From Hydrogenophilales bacterium RIFOXYD1_FULL_62_11 (GTDB lineage: Bacteria > Pseudomonadota > Gammaproteobacteria > Burkholderiales > Thiobacillaceae): DNA of 17,586 nt. The notes beneath the pieces are model-generated. The model ran no database searches. It was given only the letters and a program-made list of their open reading frames with translations, and was not told the DNA's origin. Made by a program: the position numbers and the translations under genes. Shown here one piece after another: positions 1 through 6,628 of this stretch. The stretch's first letter is position 1; each line of letters opens with the position of its first letter. The stretch is from NCBI GenBank assembly GCA_001802655.1, contig MGZO01000109.1, positions 38,901 to 56,486 of the forward strand. Reading direction: 5' to 3'.

Positions 1-53
1 AGCTGCCCTTCGCCGACGACGACTCAAAGCCAAATCAAGGAGACAAACAATGA
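1..53 (+). CDS. ccoQ: CcoQ, C-terminal end only (cbb3 oxidase small subunit)
   Basis: The frame ending in TGA at 51-53 reads LPFADDDSKPNQGDKQ up to the window edge. An LPFADDD-like acidic tail directly before ccoP is characteristic of CcoQ, the small single-helix subunit that stabilises cbb3 oxidase. The stop overlaps the ccoP start in an ATGA arrangement (50-53), which implies translational coupling. Only 16 codons are visible, so the call rests on this tail motif and on position. The start and the membrane helix lie outside the window. Confidence 0.8.
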   Translation, partial: LPFADDDSKPNQGDKQ

Positions 54-970
54 GCGACTTTACGAGCGGCTTCTGGCCGGTTTTCATCAGCCTGGTCACA
101 GCGGTGAGCATCATCGGCACCTGGATTTTTCTCCGGTCGCACACCACCCGCAAGCTTGCGCCCGGTGAAAAAGCCGAACTGATCCAGCATACCTGGGATG
201 GCGACCTGCAGGACTTCGACAATCCGCTGCCACGCTGGTGGCTGGGGCTGTTCTACGGCACCATGATTTTCTCCGTCGTGTACCTGATCCTGTGGCCGGG
301 CATGGGTAGCTATGCGGGCCTGCTGGGCTGGACCTCCACCGGCGAGTACGAGGCCGAGGTGAAAGCCGCCGAAGCCCAGTTCCAGCCGGTGTATGCCGGA
401 TTCATGAAGCAGGACATCGCGACGGTTGCGGCTAATCCCGACGCTCGCTCCATCGGCAAGAACCTGTTCCTGACCTACTGTTCGCAGTGCCATGGTTCGG
501 ACGCCGCAGGCGCCAAGGGCTTTCCCAACCTGACCGACCACGACTGGCTCTACGGTGGCGATCCCGACACCATCAAGGCCACCCTCACCAATGGCCGCTC
601 CGGGGTGATGCCGGCGCTGGGTGCAGCCATCGGTCCGGAGAAAACCAGGAATGTCGCGAACTACGTGATGTCGCTATCGGGTCGCAAACACGACGCTGCG
701 CGCGCCGCTGCCGGCAAAACGGTATTCGCCGAAAATTGCGCCGCCTGCCACATGCCTGCCGGTACCGGAATGCAGGCGCTGGGCGCGCCCAACCTCACCG
801 ACAAGATCTGGTTGTATGGCGGCTCTGAGGCCACCATCATCGAGACCATCAACAAGGGCCGCAACGGCGTCATGCCCGCCATGGCGCAAACCCTCGGCAC
901 CACGTCCAACAAGGACGCCAAGCTGCACCTGCTGGCGGCCTATGTGTACGGGCTGTCGCAAAAGCAGTAA
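50..970 (+). CDS. ccoP: CcoP, diheme cytochrome c subunit of cbb3-type cytochrome c oxidase
   Basis: This 306-residue subunit passes electrons from soluble or membrane cytochromes c to the CcoO/CcoN core of the high-affinity cbb3 oxidase. Two N-terminal membrane helices are visible at about residues 8-28 and 66-86, followed by a periplasmic part with two cytochrome c domains. The heme attachment motifs are CSQCH at 144-148 and CAACH at 230-234. The likely axial methionines are in the repeated GVMPA motifs (Met187 and Met275). Each domain also carries a matching NLTD..WLYGG segment, showing the internal duplication of the family. Length and the two-helix anchor fit the proteobacterial form. 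The start is ATG 50 behind a strong AAGGAGA at 37-43, overlapping the ccoQ stop. The oxygen-responsive promoter of the operon would lie upstream of the window. Confidence 0.97.
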   Translation: MSDFTSGFWPVFISLVTAVSIIGTWIFLRSHTTRKLAPGEKAELIQHTWDGDLQDFDNPLPRWWLGLFYGTMIFSVVYLILWPGMGSYAGLLGWTSTGEYEAEVKAAEAQFQPVYAGFMKQDIATVAANPDARSIGKNLFLTYCSQCHGSDAAGAKGFPNLTDHDWLYGGDPDTIKATLTNGRSGVMPALGAAIGPEKTRNVANYVMSLSGRKHDAARAAAGKTVFAENCAACHMPAGTGMQALGAPNLTDKIWLYGGSEATIIETINKGRNGVMPAMAQTLGTTSNKDAKLHLLAAYVYGLSQKQ

Positions 971-980
971 GCACTGAACA

Positions 981-1051
981 GCTTGCCGGAGCAATCCGGC
1001 AAGCTGCCTGAGCGTATTGGCCAAGCGCCGATCCAGTATGCTCAGGCAGCT
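981..1051 (+). promoter_or_regulatory. Two overlapping strong hairpins between ccoP and ccoG
   Basis: Hairpin 1 has perfect 10-base arms, GCTTGCCGGA (981-990) and TCCGGCAAGC (995-1004), closed by a GCAA tetraloop of the stable GNRA class. Hairpin 2 pairs 1002-1020 with 1033-1051 (19 pairs, two of them G-U) around a 12-base loop; its outer 12 base pairs are perfect. They share bases 1002-1004, so both cannot form completely at once. No T-run follows either stem, so they are not classical intrinsic terminators. They begin 10 bases after the ccoP stop and end 24 bases before the proposed ccoG start. A role in mRNA processing, 3'-end protection of the ccoNOQP message or damping of ccoG expression is inference. 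They could also be a copy of a genome-wide extragenic palindrome. Confidence 0.75.
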
Positions 1052-1075
1052 CAGACATCCCTGGTTAACCGCAAC

Positions 1076-2491
1076 GTGACCGAAGAAAACAAACCCGCCT
1101 CCGCCGAAGCGCCGATCGAGCAGCAGCTTTATGCGATCCGGCAAACCATCCAGACACGCGCGGTGCATGGCGTGTTCGCCAACTGGCGCGTTGCGCTGGT
1201 GCTGATCACGCAACTGGTCTATTACGGCTTACCCTGGCTGCAGTGGGACAACCGCCAGGCGGTGCTGTTCGATCTGGCGGCGCGCAAGTTCTATATCTTC
1301 GGCCTGGTGTTCTGGCCGCAGGATTTCGTCTATCTCACCGGCCTGCTGATTCTTTCGGCGCTGTCGCTGTTCCTGTTCACCGCAGTGGCCGGGCGGCTGT
1401 GGTGCGGCTACGCCTGCCCGCAAACCGTGTACACCGAAATCTTCATGTGGGTGGAAAGCTGGCTGGAAGGCGACCACGTCGCGCGCAAAAAGCTCGACAC
1501 CTCGCCGTGGAACGCCAACAAGCTTAAAAAACGCGGACTCAAGCATGTCGCGTGGTTCGCGATCGCGCTGTGGACTGGCTTCACCTTCGTCGGCTACTTC
1601 ACGCCGATCAAGGAACTGGCAGTCGAGTTTGTCAGCTTCGGCCTCGGGCCGTGGGAAAGCTTCTGGATTTTCTTTTATGCCTTCGCCACTTGGGGCAACG
1701 CCGGCTTCATGCGCGAGCAGGTCTGCAAATACATGTGCCCCTATGCACGCTTCCAGAGCGTGATGTTCGACTCCGACACGCTGACCGTGACCTATGACAA
1801 CTCCATCGGCGAACCCCGCGGGCCGCGCAGCAAAAAGACCGACTACAAGGCCGCCGGTCTCGGCACCTGCGTCGACTGCAACGTCTGCGTGCAGGTCTGC
1901 CCCACCGGCATCGACATCCGCAACGGCCTGCAATACGAATGCATCGGTTGCGCCGCCTGCATCGACGGCTGCGACCAGATCATGGACAAGATGGGCTACC
2001 CGCGTGGGCTGATCCGCTACACCACCGAAAACGTGGTGAAGGGCAAATATCCCGACAGCGGCATCCTCAAACACATCCTGCGACCGCGCACCATCATCTA
2101 CAGCGTACTGCTGACACTGATTGCCGGCGCATTCGTTTACAGCCTCGCCACCCGCGTGCCTTTGCGTGTCGACGTGGTACGCGACCGTGTCGCGCTGTCG
2201 AAGGAAACCGACGAGGGCATGATTGAAAACGTCTACCGCCTGCAGCTCATCAACAAGGACGACCAGACGCACCGCTACACGATCCAGGCGTCGGGCATCA
2301 ACGGGCTGCAAGTGATAACCGCCAGCCGCGAGGTGTCCGCCGCACCGCTGCAAACCATCGACATCCCGGTCAGCCTGATTGCCGATCCACTCGACCTGAA
2401 GGGCCGTTCGATCGAGGTGACCTTCAGCATCCGTTCCACCGACGATCCGGCCATCCACACCGATGTCGACACCAAGTTCTTCAACCGCTGA
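1076..2491 (+). CDS. ccoG: CcoG/FixG, membrane polyferredoxin for cbb3 oxidase biogenesis
   Basis: CcoG is a membrane iron-sulfur protein needed for cbb3 oxidase assembly; family work links it to reduction of Cu(II) for delivery to the oxidase. From GTG 1076 the product is 471 residues, close to family length. Membrane segments are visible near 37-57, 84-105, 158-175, 193-213 and 338-358. Membrane-side cysteine pairs are WCGYAC (Cys110, Cys114) and CKYMC (Cys217, Cys221). A two-cluster ferredoxin domain has Cys265, 268, 271 and 275 followed by Cys289, 292, 295 and 299. The C-terminal ~110 residues form the Ig-like domain of FixG. A longer frame opens at TTG 983, but that codon lies inside a hairpin arm and the extra residues look unlike the family, so GTG (MTEENKP...) is preferred even though no clear ribosome site precedes it. 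Confidence 0.93.
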   Translation: MTEENKPASAEAPIEQQLYAIRQTIQTRAVHGVFANWRVALVLITQLVYYGLPWLQWDNRQAVLFDLAARKFYIFGLVFWPQDFVYLTGLLILSALSLFLFTAVAGRLWCGYACPQTVYTEIFMWVESWLEGDHVARKKLDTSPWNANKLKKRGLKHVAWFAIALWTGFTFVGYFTPIKELAVEFVSFGLGPWESFWIFFYAFATWGNAGFMREQVCKYMCPYARFQSVMFDSDTLTVTYDNSIGEPRGPRSKKTDYKAAGLGTCVDCNVCVQVCPTGIDIRNGLQYECIGCAACIDGCDQIMDKMGYPRGLIRYTTENVVKGKYPDSGILKHILRPRTIIYSVLLTLIAGAFVYSLATRVPLRVDVVRDRVALSKETDEGMIENVYRLQLINKDDQTHRYTIQASGINGLQVITASREVSAAPLQTIDIPVSLIADPLDLKGRSIEVTFSIRSTDDPAIHTDVDTKFFNR

Positions 2492-2515
2492 TCGCCCACG
2501 AGGAATGACCCTGTG

Positions 2516-3040
2516 ATGAATAATGCCGTCCTGCAACCCAAGCCCTGGTACCGCGAATTCTGGCCGTGGTTTCTCATGAGCCTGCCCGCCACCGCCGTCA
2601 TCGCGGGCGTGGCGACGGTCGTCATCGCCATCCAGAGCGCCGATGGCATGGTGGTTGGCGATTACTACAAGGCCGGGCTGGCGATCAACCAGACGCTGGC
2701 GCGCGACGACGCTGCCTATGCGATGGGACTCACTGCCACAATAAACAGCAAGGACGGCATGCTGCTGCTGAACCTGGGCGGACGACTCCCCCACTATCCC
2801 GATCAGTTGAGCCTCACCCTGGCGCATCCCACCCGCTCCGGACTGGATCAGGCCCTGACACTTGTCCACGCAGGCGGCAGCCATTACCGCGTAGCCCTGC
2901 CTGCCATGCCTGCTGGCAAGTGGCAACTCCATCTGGCCGATGACACTGCCACCTGGCGGCTGTCCGGCATTGTTCACACCCCGCTGAACCAGCCCGTCAC
3001 CCTATCGGCATCCACCGTTCTACCACCACAAGGAGACTGA
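2516..3040 (+). CDS. ccoH: CcoH/FixH family cbb3 oxidase assembly protein
   Basis: FixH/CcoH is a small single-span membrane protein that associates with the cbb3 oxidase during assembly. The 174-residue product starts with a short cytoplasmic stretch containing WYREFWPWF, one membrane helix at about 17-39, then the family hallmark DYYKAGLAIN (49-58) and a periplasmic beta-rich domain. The gene starts 24 bases after ccoG. A GAGGAA at 2500-2505 serves either GTG 2513 (7-8 base spacing) or ATG 2516 (10-11); I took the ATG, and the difference is one residue. Its last codons carry the ribosome site of the next gene, so the two are translated as a block. The usual partner ccoI (copper ATPase) does not follow here. 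Confidence 0.9.
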   Translation: MNNAVLQPKPWYREFWPWFLMSLPATAVIAGVATVVIAIQSADGMVVGDYYKAGLAINQTLARDDAAYAMGLTATINSKDGMLLLNLGGRLPHYPDQLSLTLAHPTRSGLDQALTLVHAGGSHYRVALPAMPAGKWQLHLADDTATWRLSGIVHTPLNQPVTLSASTVLPPQGD

Positions 3041-3041
3041 C

Positions 3042-3176
3042 ATGAACGCAGCACTTGACCTCTTGTTCACCAGCGGAATCGGCCTGTTGAGCCTGTTTAC
3101 GATCATTTTCATCATCGGCATGGCTTTCTTCATGATGAAGCTGGTCAAGCGCAAAATGAATGAACCGGAAGAATGA
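3042..3176 (+). CDS. DUF3149-type small membrane protein (44 aa)
   Basis: This 44-residue peptide is preceded by a strong AAGGAGA (3030-3036, 5 bases before ATG 3042) inside the end of ccoH, and starts 1 base after the ccoH stop. It reads as an N-terminal LLFTSGIGLLSL motif leading into a single hydrophobic helix (about 11-33), then a basic stretch (KLVKRKM) and an acidic end (NEPEE). This matches my memory of the DUF3149 family, small proteins of unknown function. It holds the place where CcoS sits in ccoGHIS clusters, but lacks the acidic juxtamembrane sequence of CcoS, so I do not call it CcoS. A role in oxidase assembly or stability is inference from position. Orientation is probably cytoplasmic C-terminus by the positive-inside rule. 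Confidence 0.85.
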   Translation: MNAALDLLFTSGIGLLSLFTIIFIIGMAFFMMKLVKRKMNEPEE

Positions 3177-3253
3177 GCCGATTGACTGAGCCACCCTTGC
3201 AACGCCGTCTGTGCTGAGCGTATGCAGGCAAAATTAATGAGGAGGAAGCACCC

Positions 3254-3553
3254 ATGATGCAGCGCCTGATCCACGTCCTATGGCCGTCCTTCCTGGTTGC
3301 GGGAGTGGCCGACATCCTTTTAACCACCCTGTTCGATCCGCTGGAAATCCTCTATCGCGGCGAACCCCTGATCGAACAACGTATCGCCGCCTACACCATT
3401 GGCTTTTTCATATTCTGGTTGCTGGGCATCGCCTCCAGCGCCATGACCTGCTATTTCCAGCGCAGTGCAAACGAAATCAACCGCTGCCCGCTGCCTCCGC
3501 GCAACCGCCCAGAAGGCTGCCCCAAGCGCGACGACAGCAGCGGTTGCTGCTGA
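3254..3553 (+). CDS. Conserved hypothetical two-helix membrane protein with Cys-rich tail
   Basis: The 99-residue product has an excellent ribosome site, GGAGGA (3241-3246), 7 bases before ATG 3254. Two hydrophobic helices are visible at about 8-28 and 46-68, separated by a short loop with DPLEILYRGEPL. The C-terminal tail has Cys78, Cys89, Cys98 and Cys99 in the pattern NRCPL...GCPKR...GCC, and Cys66 lies at the end of helix 2. Similar proteins occur, to my recollection, beside cbb3 genes in other betaproteobacteria, but no function is known to me. The 77-base gap after the DUF3149 gene has no obvious terminator, so it may belong to the cco transcript. Metal binding by the tail or a redox role is possible but unproven. 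Confidence 0.75.
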   Translation: MMQRLIHVLWPSFLVAGVADILLTTLFDPLEILYRGEPLIEQRIAAYTIGFFIFWLLGIASSAMTCYFQRSANEINRCPLPPRNRPEGCPKRDDSSGCC

Positions 3554-3735
3554 CTCCGCCTTTTCAGATTAAAGATTAGCCCGCCGCCTACCGTAAGCGT
3601 AGAGCGACCGCGCACGCTCGCGACAAGCCCATGCGGGCGGCATCGTGCGCGCTGCGCAACATTGAGCGCCAGGCTGCATTTCTTGGCGCCCACAATTAAC
3701 GGAATTCACGTACGCCAACACTCCATCCATCGATC
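3554..3735. other. 182-base intergenic region between the cco cluster and the GGDEF/EAL gene
   Basis: No credible gene is seen here. Inverted arms CGCGCACG (3609-3616) and CGTGCGCG (3644-3651) enclose a smaller GCCC/GGGC hairpin (3627-3630 with 3635-3638), and a GCGCCA/TGGCGC pair lies further right. None is followed by a T-run, so I cannot assign a terminator. A promoter for the downstream gene should lie here, but I find no convincing -35/-10 pair. Confidence 0.4.
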
Positions 3736-6093
3736 GTGACTGTTTCCAGCCCCTCGCCCCAGGCCATCGAATCCCGAATCAGTGCGTTGGAAAACGAACT
3801 GTTCCTGCGCAACCAGCAGATAGCCTTGTTCAAGGAAGTCGTCACCGCCGTGCGCGAACGGCTTGACCTTGAAAGCATATTTCAAATGGTCGCCAGCTTT
3901 GCCCAGGGCTTGATCCAGGCTGAAACCATCCTCATTCCCGTGCTGGACGAAGACAGCACTCAATACACCTACCGCGCAGGCGCAGGACTCAACGCAGACG
4001 AAATCGTCGGTGAAAGCCTGGATATCAGTCTGGGTATCTGCGGCTGGGTGTGGAAACATCGCCGCCCCTGGTGGCGCGGCGTTCTCGACGAGCTCAACGA
4101 AAAAGAACGCAACCACTGGGAAAAGGAAGTTGGCAGCGTCATCCTGGTCCCGATGGTTGGCCGCAACAACTTTCTGGGCGGAATTGCCGGCATCAACAAA
4201 ATCGGCGGTGGCGATTTCGACCAGCATGATCTCGACCTGCTGACCCTGCTGGCCAGCCAGATCGCAACCGCTATCGACAACAACCATTTGATCGAGCAGC
4301 TGGAAGAGGTCAACCAGAAACTTTGCGCCGAAAAGGAAAAAGCCCAGGTCACCCTTTCCTCCATCGGCGATGCTGTCATCACCACCGATATCGAAGGCCG
4401 GATTGACTACCTGAATCCCGTTGCAGAACGCCTTTTCGACATCACCCTGAGTCAGGCAAGACACACCCATCTGTCGGCCCTCGGCTCCCTGCTGATAGAA
4501 GAAAACCGGCAACCCGCGAGCGGCCTGGTGGAATATTGTCTGACTGAAGGGCGGTTGCCCCCCCAATTCCACACGCTCATCTTCACCCGCCAGGATGGCA
4601 ACGAAACGTATATCGAACCCAATGCAGCCCCGATCCGCGACCATGACGGTCACAGCTCCGGTATCGTGTTTGTGTTCCACGATGTCAGCCAGACCCATGA
4701 ACTGACGCAGCAACTGTCCCATCAGTCCACACATGATGTGCTGACCGGCCTGTTCAACCGCCGTGATTTCGAGCTCAAGGTAAAGCAGGCCATTCGCGAT
4801 GCCGAACTTACCGACAAGCAACACAGCCTGCTGTACATGGACCTCGATCAATTCAAGGTCATCAATGACACCTGCGGCCACATTGCCGGCGATGAACTGC
4901 TGAAACAGATCACCGCACAACTCGTGGACCTGGTGCGCCAGTGCGACACGCTGGCGCGGGTCGGCGGCGACGAGTTCGGACTCCTGCTGGAAAACTGCTC
5001 CAGCCAGCAGGCACTCATGGTCGCCAACAAGATTCTGGAGATGACGCATCAGTTCCGTTTTTCCTGGGGTGACAAAACCTTTGGTATCGGCATCAGCATC
5101 GGCATGATCGGCATCGATCGTCAAAGCAACTCGGTGATTGATGTCATCAGCCAGGTGGATGCCGCCTGCCACATGGCCAAGGAGGCCGGACGCAGCCGCA
5201 TTTACGTGCATGACGCAAAAGACCAGGCCTTGCTTGCCCGGCATGGTGAAATGGAATGGACCCCCCGCATCACCAAGGCGCTGGAAGAACAGCGCATGGT
5301 GCTCTACTACCAGCCTATCGTGCACAACACCCAGCTTGGCGATCTGTGCAGCCATTACGAAATCCTGATCCGGATGATTGACGAGTCGGGCAAGCTCGTT
5401 CCTCCCGGCGCATTTCTACCTGCAGCCGAACGCTATAACCTCATTGCCGAAATCGACCGCTGGGTAATCAGCGAATATTTCAAATGGCTGGCAGAACATC
5501 CACAACATTTGCATGCGCTGGAACTCGGCTCGATCAATCTGTCCGGGCATTCGCTGGGCGATGAAACCTGCCTGCGCCATATCGAATCCGAGTTGAAAGC
5601 GTTCGCGATTCCGCCGGAAAAGATCTGCTTCGAAATCACCGAAACCGAGGCCATTTCCAATCTGGCCAAGGCGCAGGGTTTTATCCGCAAGCTCAAGAAC
5701 CATGGCTGCAAATTTGCGCTGGATGATTTTGGCAGCGGCTTTTCATCGTATGCCTACCTGAAGAATCTTCCGGTCGATTTTCTGAAAATCGATGGCATGT
5801 TCATCAAGGACATCCATAAGGATCCCGCCAACTACGCCATGGTTGAATCGATCAACCACATTGGGCATGTCATGGGCAGACAAACCATTGCCGAGTTTGT
5901 CGAGAACCACGCCATCCAGCAGACGTTAAGCAGGCTGGGAGTCGATTACATGCAGGGCTATGGCATCGCCAAGCCCAGCGCCCTCGCCGATCTGCTGCAA
6001 CCGCACGGCAAACCGGGGCCACGTCCGGTCGCCGGACACGCCGAAATGAGTCAGGCTACGCGCTCGCCAGGGGTTGTAGCAAGTCGATTCTGA
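3736..6093 (+). CDS. GAF-PAS-GGDEF-EAL cyclic-di-GMP turnover protein
   Basis: This 785-residue, apparently soluble protein combines synthesis and breakdown modules for cyclic-di-GMP. Order: short coiled coil (about 10-35), GAF domain (about 40-185), linking coiled coil, PAS domain (about 203-320), GGDEF (about 330-495), EAL (about 510-755). The diguanylate cyclase signature GGDEF is intact at 410-414, with an inhibitory RxxD site (RQCD, 401-404) exactly 5 residues before it. The phosphodiesterase set also appears complete: EIL at 542-544, Asn601, Glu633, the DDFG loop at 663-666, Lys684, Asp686, Glu720 and Gln740. It could therefore be bifunctional. No membrane span or signal peptide is seen, so the GAF and PAS domains presumably sense a cytoplasmic cue. 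The start is GTG 3736; an in-frame stop at 3697-3699 limits it upstream and no ribosome site is clear. The 3' end overlaps the convergent pyrR-like gene by 38 bases. Confidence 0.93.
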   Translation: MTVSSPSPQAIESRISALENELFLRNQQIALFKEVVTAVRERLDLESIFQMVASFAQGLIQAETILIPVLDEDSTQYTYRAGAGLNADEIVGESLDISLGICGWVWKHRRPWWRGVLDELNEKERNHWEKEVGSVILVPMVGRNNFLGGIAGINKIGGGDFDQHDLDLLTLLASQIATAIDNNHLIEQLEEVNQKLCAEKEKAQVTLSSIGDAVITTDIEGRIDYLNPVAERLFDITLSQARHTHLSALGSLLIEENRQPASGLVEYCLTEGRLPPQFHTLIFTRQDGNETYIEPNAAPIRDHDGHSSGIVFVFHDVSQTHELTQQLSHQSTHDVLTGLFNRRDFELKVKQAIRDAELTDKQHSLLYMDLDQFKVINDTCGHIAGDELLKQITAQLVDLVRQCDTLARVGGDEFGLLLENCSSQQALMVANKILEMTHQFRFSWGDKTFGIGISIGMIGIDRQSNSVIDVISQVDAACHMAKEAGRSRIYVHDAKDQALLARHGEMEWTPRITKALEEQRMVLYYQPIVHNTQLGDLCSHYEILIRMIDESGKLVPPGAFLPAAERYNLIAEIDRWVISEYFKWLAEHPQHLHALELGSINLSGHSLGDETCLRHIESELKAFAIPPEKICFEITETEAISNLAKAQGFIRKLKNHGCKFALDDFGSGFSSYAYLKNLPVDFLKIDGMFIKDIHKDPANYAMVESINHIGHVMGRQTIAEFVENHAIQQTLSRLGVDYMQGYGIAKPSALADLLQPHGKPGPRPVAGHAEMSQATRSPGVVASRF

Positions 6094-6628
6094 AACTGTT
6101 CTCATAGGGCGGCACATTGCATTCGATGATGTCGGACGGTGCCACATCAAGCCGCACTCCGACAATGTCGGCACGCACAGGCAGTTTTTCCACCCCGCGA
6201 TCAACCAGCACCACGGTACGGATTTCAGCCGGTTGCCTGGCCGCCAGATACTCGACTGCGCGCAGCATGGAATGGCCGCGATACATCACATCATCCACCA
6301 CCAGCACGGTGTAGCCCGCCAGGTCGAGCGTTGCATGCGCGGGATTTTCCGTCAGCCGGGTTTCCGGATGCAGCAGCGTGAGGTCGTCGGCGTAGCGTTT
6401 GATCTGCAGATCAAGCCGCACGCAGTCGGCGAGGCGGTAGTCGCGCAACAGGCTGGTATGCAATCGGTCGGCCAGCGGTGCACCGCGTCGCAGGATGCCA
6501 ACGATTGCCACCTGCGTGCGACCGGTCATCAGCCCGGCCGCCTGCCGGGCCATGTCAGACACCACAACGTCCAGTTGCGCCGACGAATACAGGCATGTGC
6601 GCCGCCCTTCGGGCGTGCTCATTGGCAT
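6056..6628 (-). CDS. pyrR: PyrR-like phosphoribosyltransferase (uracil PRTase / pyr regulator family)
   Basis: The 190-residue product is a type I phosphoribosyltransferase most like PyrR, which binds UMP/PRPP and, in some bacteria, pyr mRNA. The PRPP loop VVDDVMYRGHS (110-120) is intact, and a GILRRGAPLADRL segment (45-56) and a YADDLTLL region match the family fold. The C-terminal VGVRLDVAPSDIIEC differs from the TSxSE-type ending I expect of canonical PyrR, so its specificity may differ. The start is ATG 6628, overlapping the hemN stop as TGATG; ATG 6622 is an alternative, and a longer frame from 6691 would run back into hemN. The coupling places it second in a hemN operon rather than beside pyrB/pyrC. 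Its end overlaps the convergent GGDEF/EAL gene. Confidence 0.82.
   Translation of the reverse strand: MPMSTPEGRRTCLYSSAQLDVVVSDMARQAAGLMTGRTQVAIVGILRRGAPLADRLHTSLLRDYRLADCVRLDLQIKRYADDLTLLHPETRLTENPAHATLDLAGYTVLVVDDVMYRGHSMLRAVEYLAARQPAEIRTVVLVDRGVEKLPVRADIVGVRLDVAPSDIIECNVPPYENSFRIDLLQPLASA

Noticed and set aside
981..1004. Intrinsic terminator after ccoP
   Set aside because: The stem is strong but is followed by TGCCTGAG rather than a run of T, so it does not meet the definition.
983..1075. Upstream extension of ccoG from TTG 983
   Set aside because: The codon lies in the arm of a perfect hairpin, has no ribosome site, and the 31 extra residues look like translated repeat rather than CcoG. 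GTG 1076 gives the family-typical N-terminus.
1229..2977. 582-codon open frame on the - strand across ccoG and ccoH
   Set aside because: It spans two well-supported genes and their junction on the other strand, with no domain in its translation.
3706..5355. 549-codon open frame on the - strand opposite the GGDEF/EAL gene
   Set aside because: The + strand has catalytic motifs throughout; the antisense frame reflects codon bias only.
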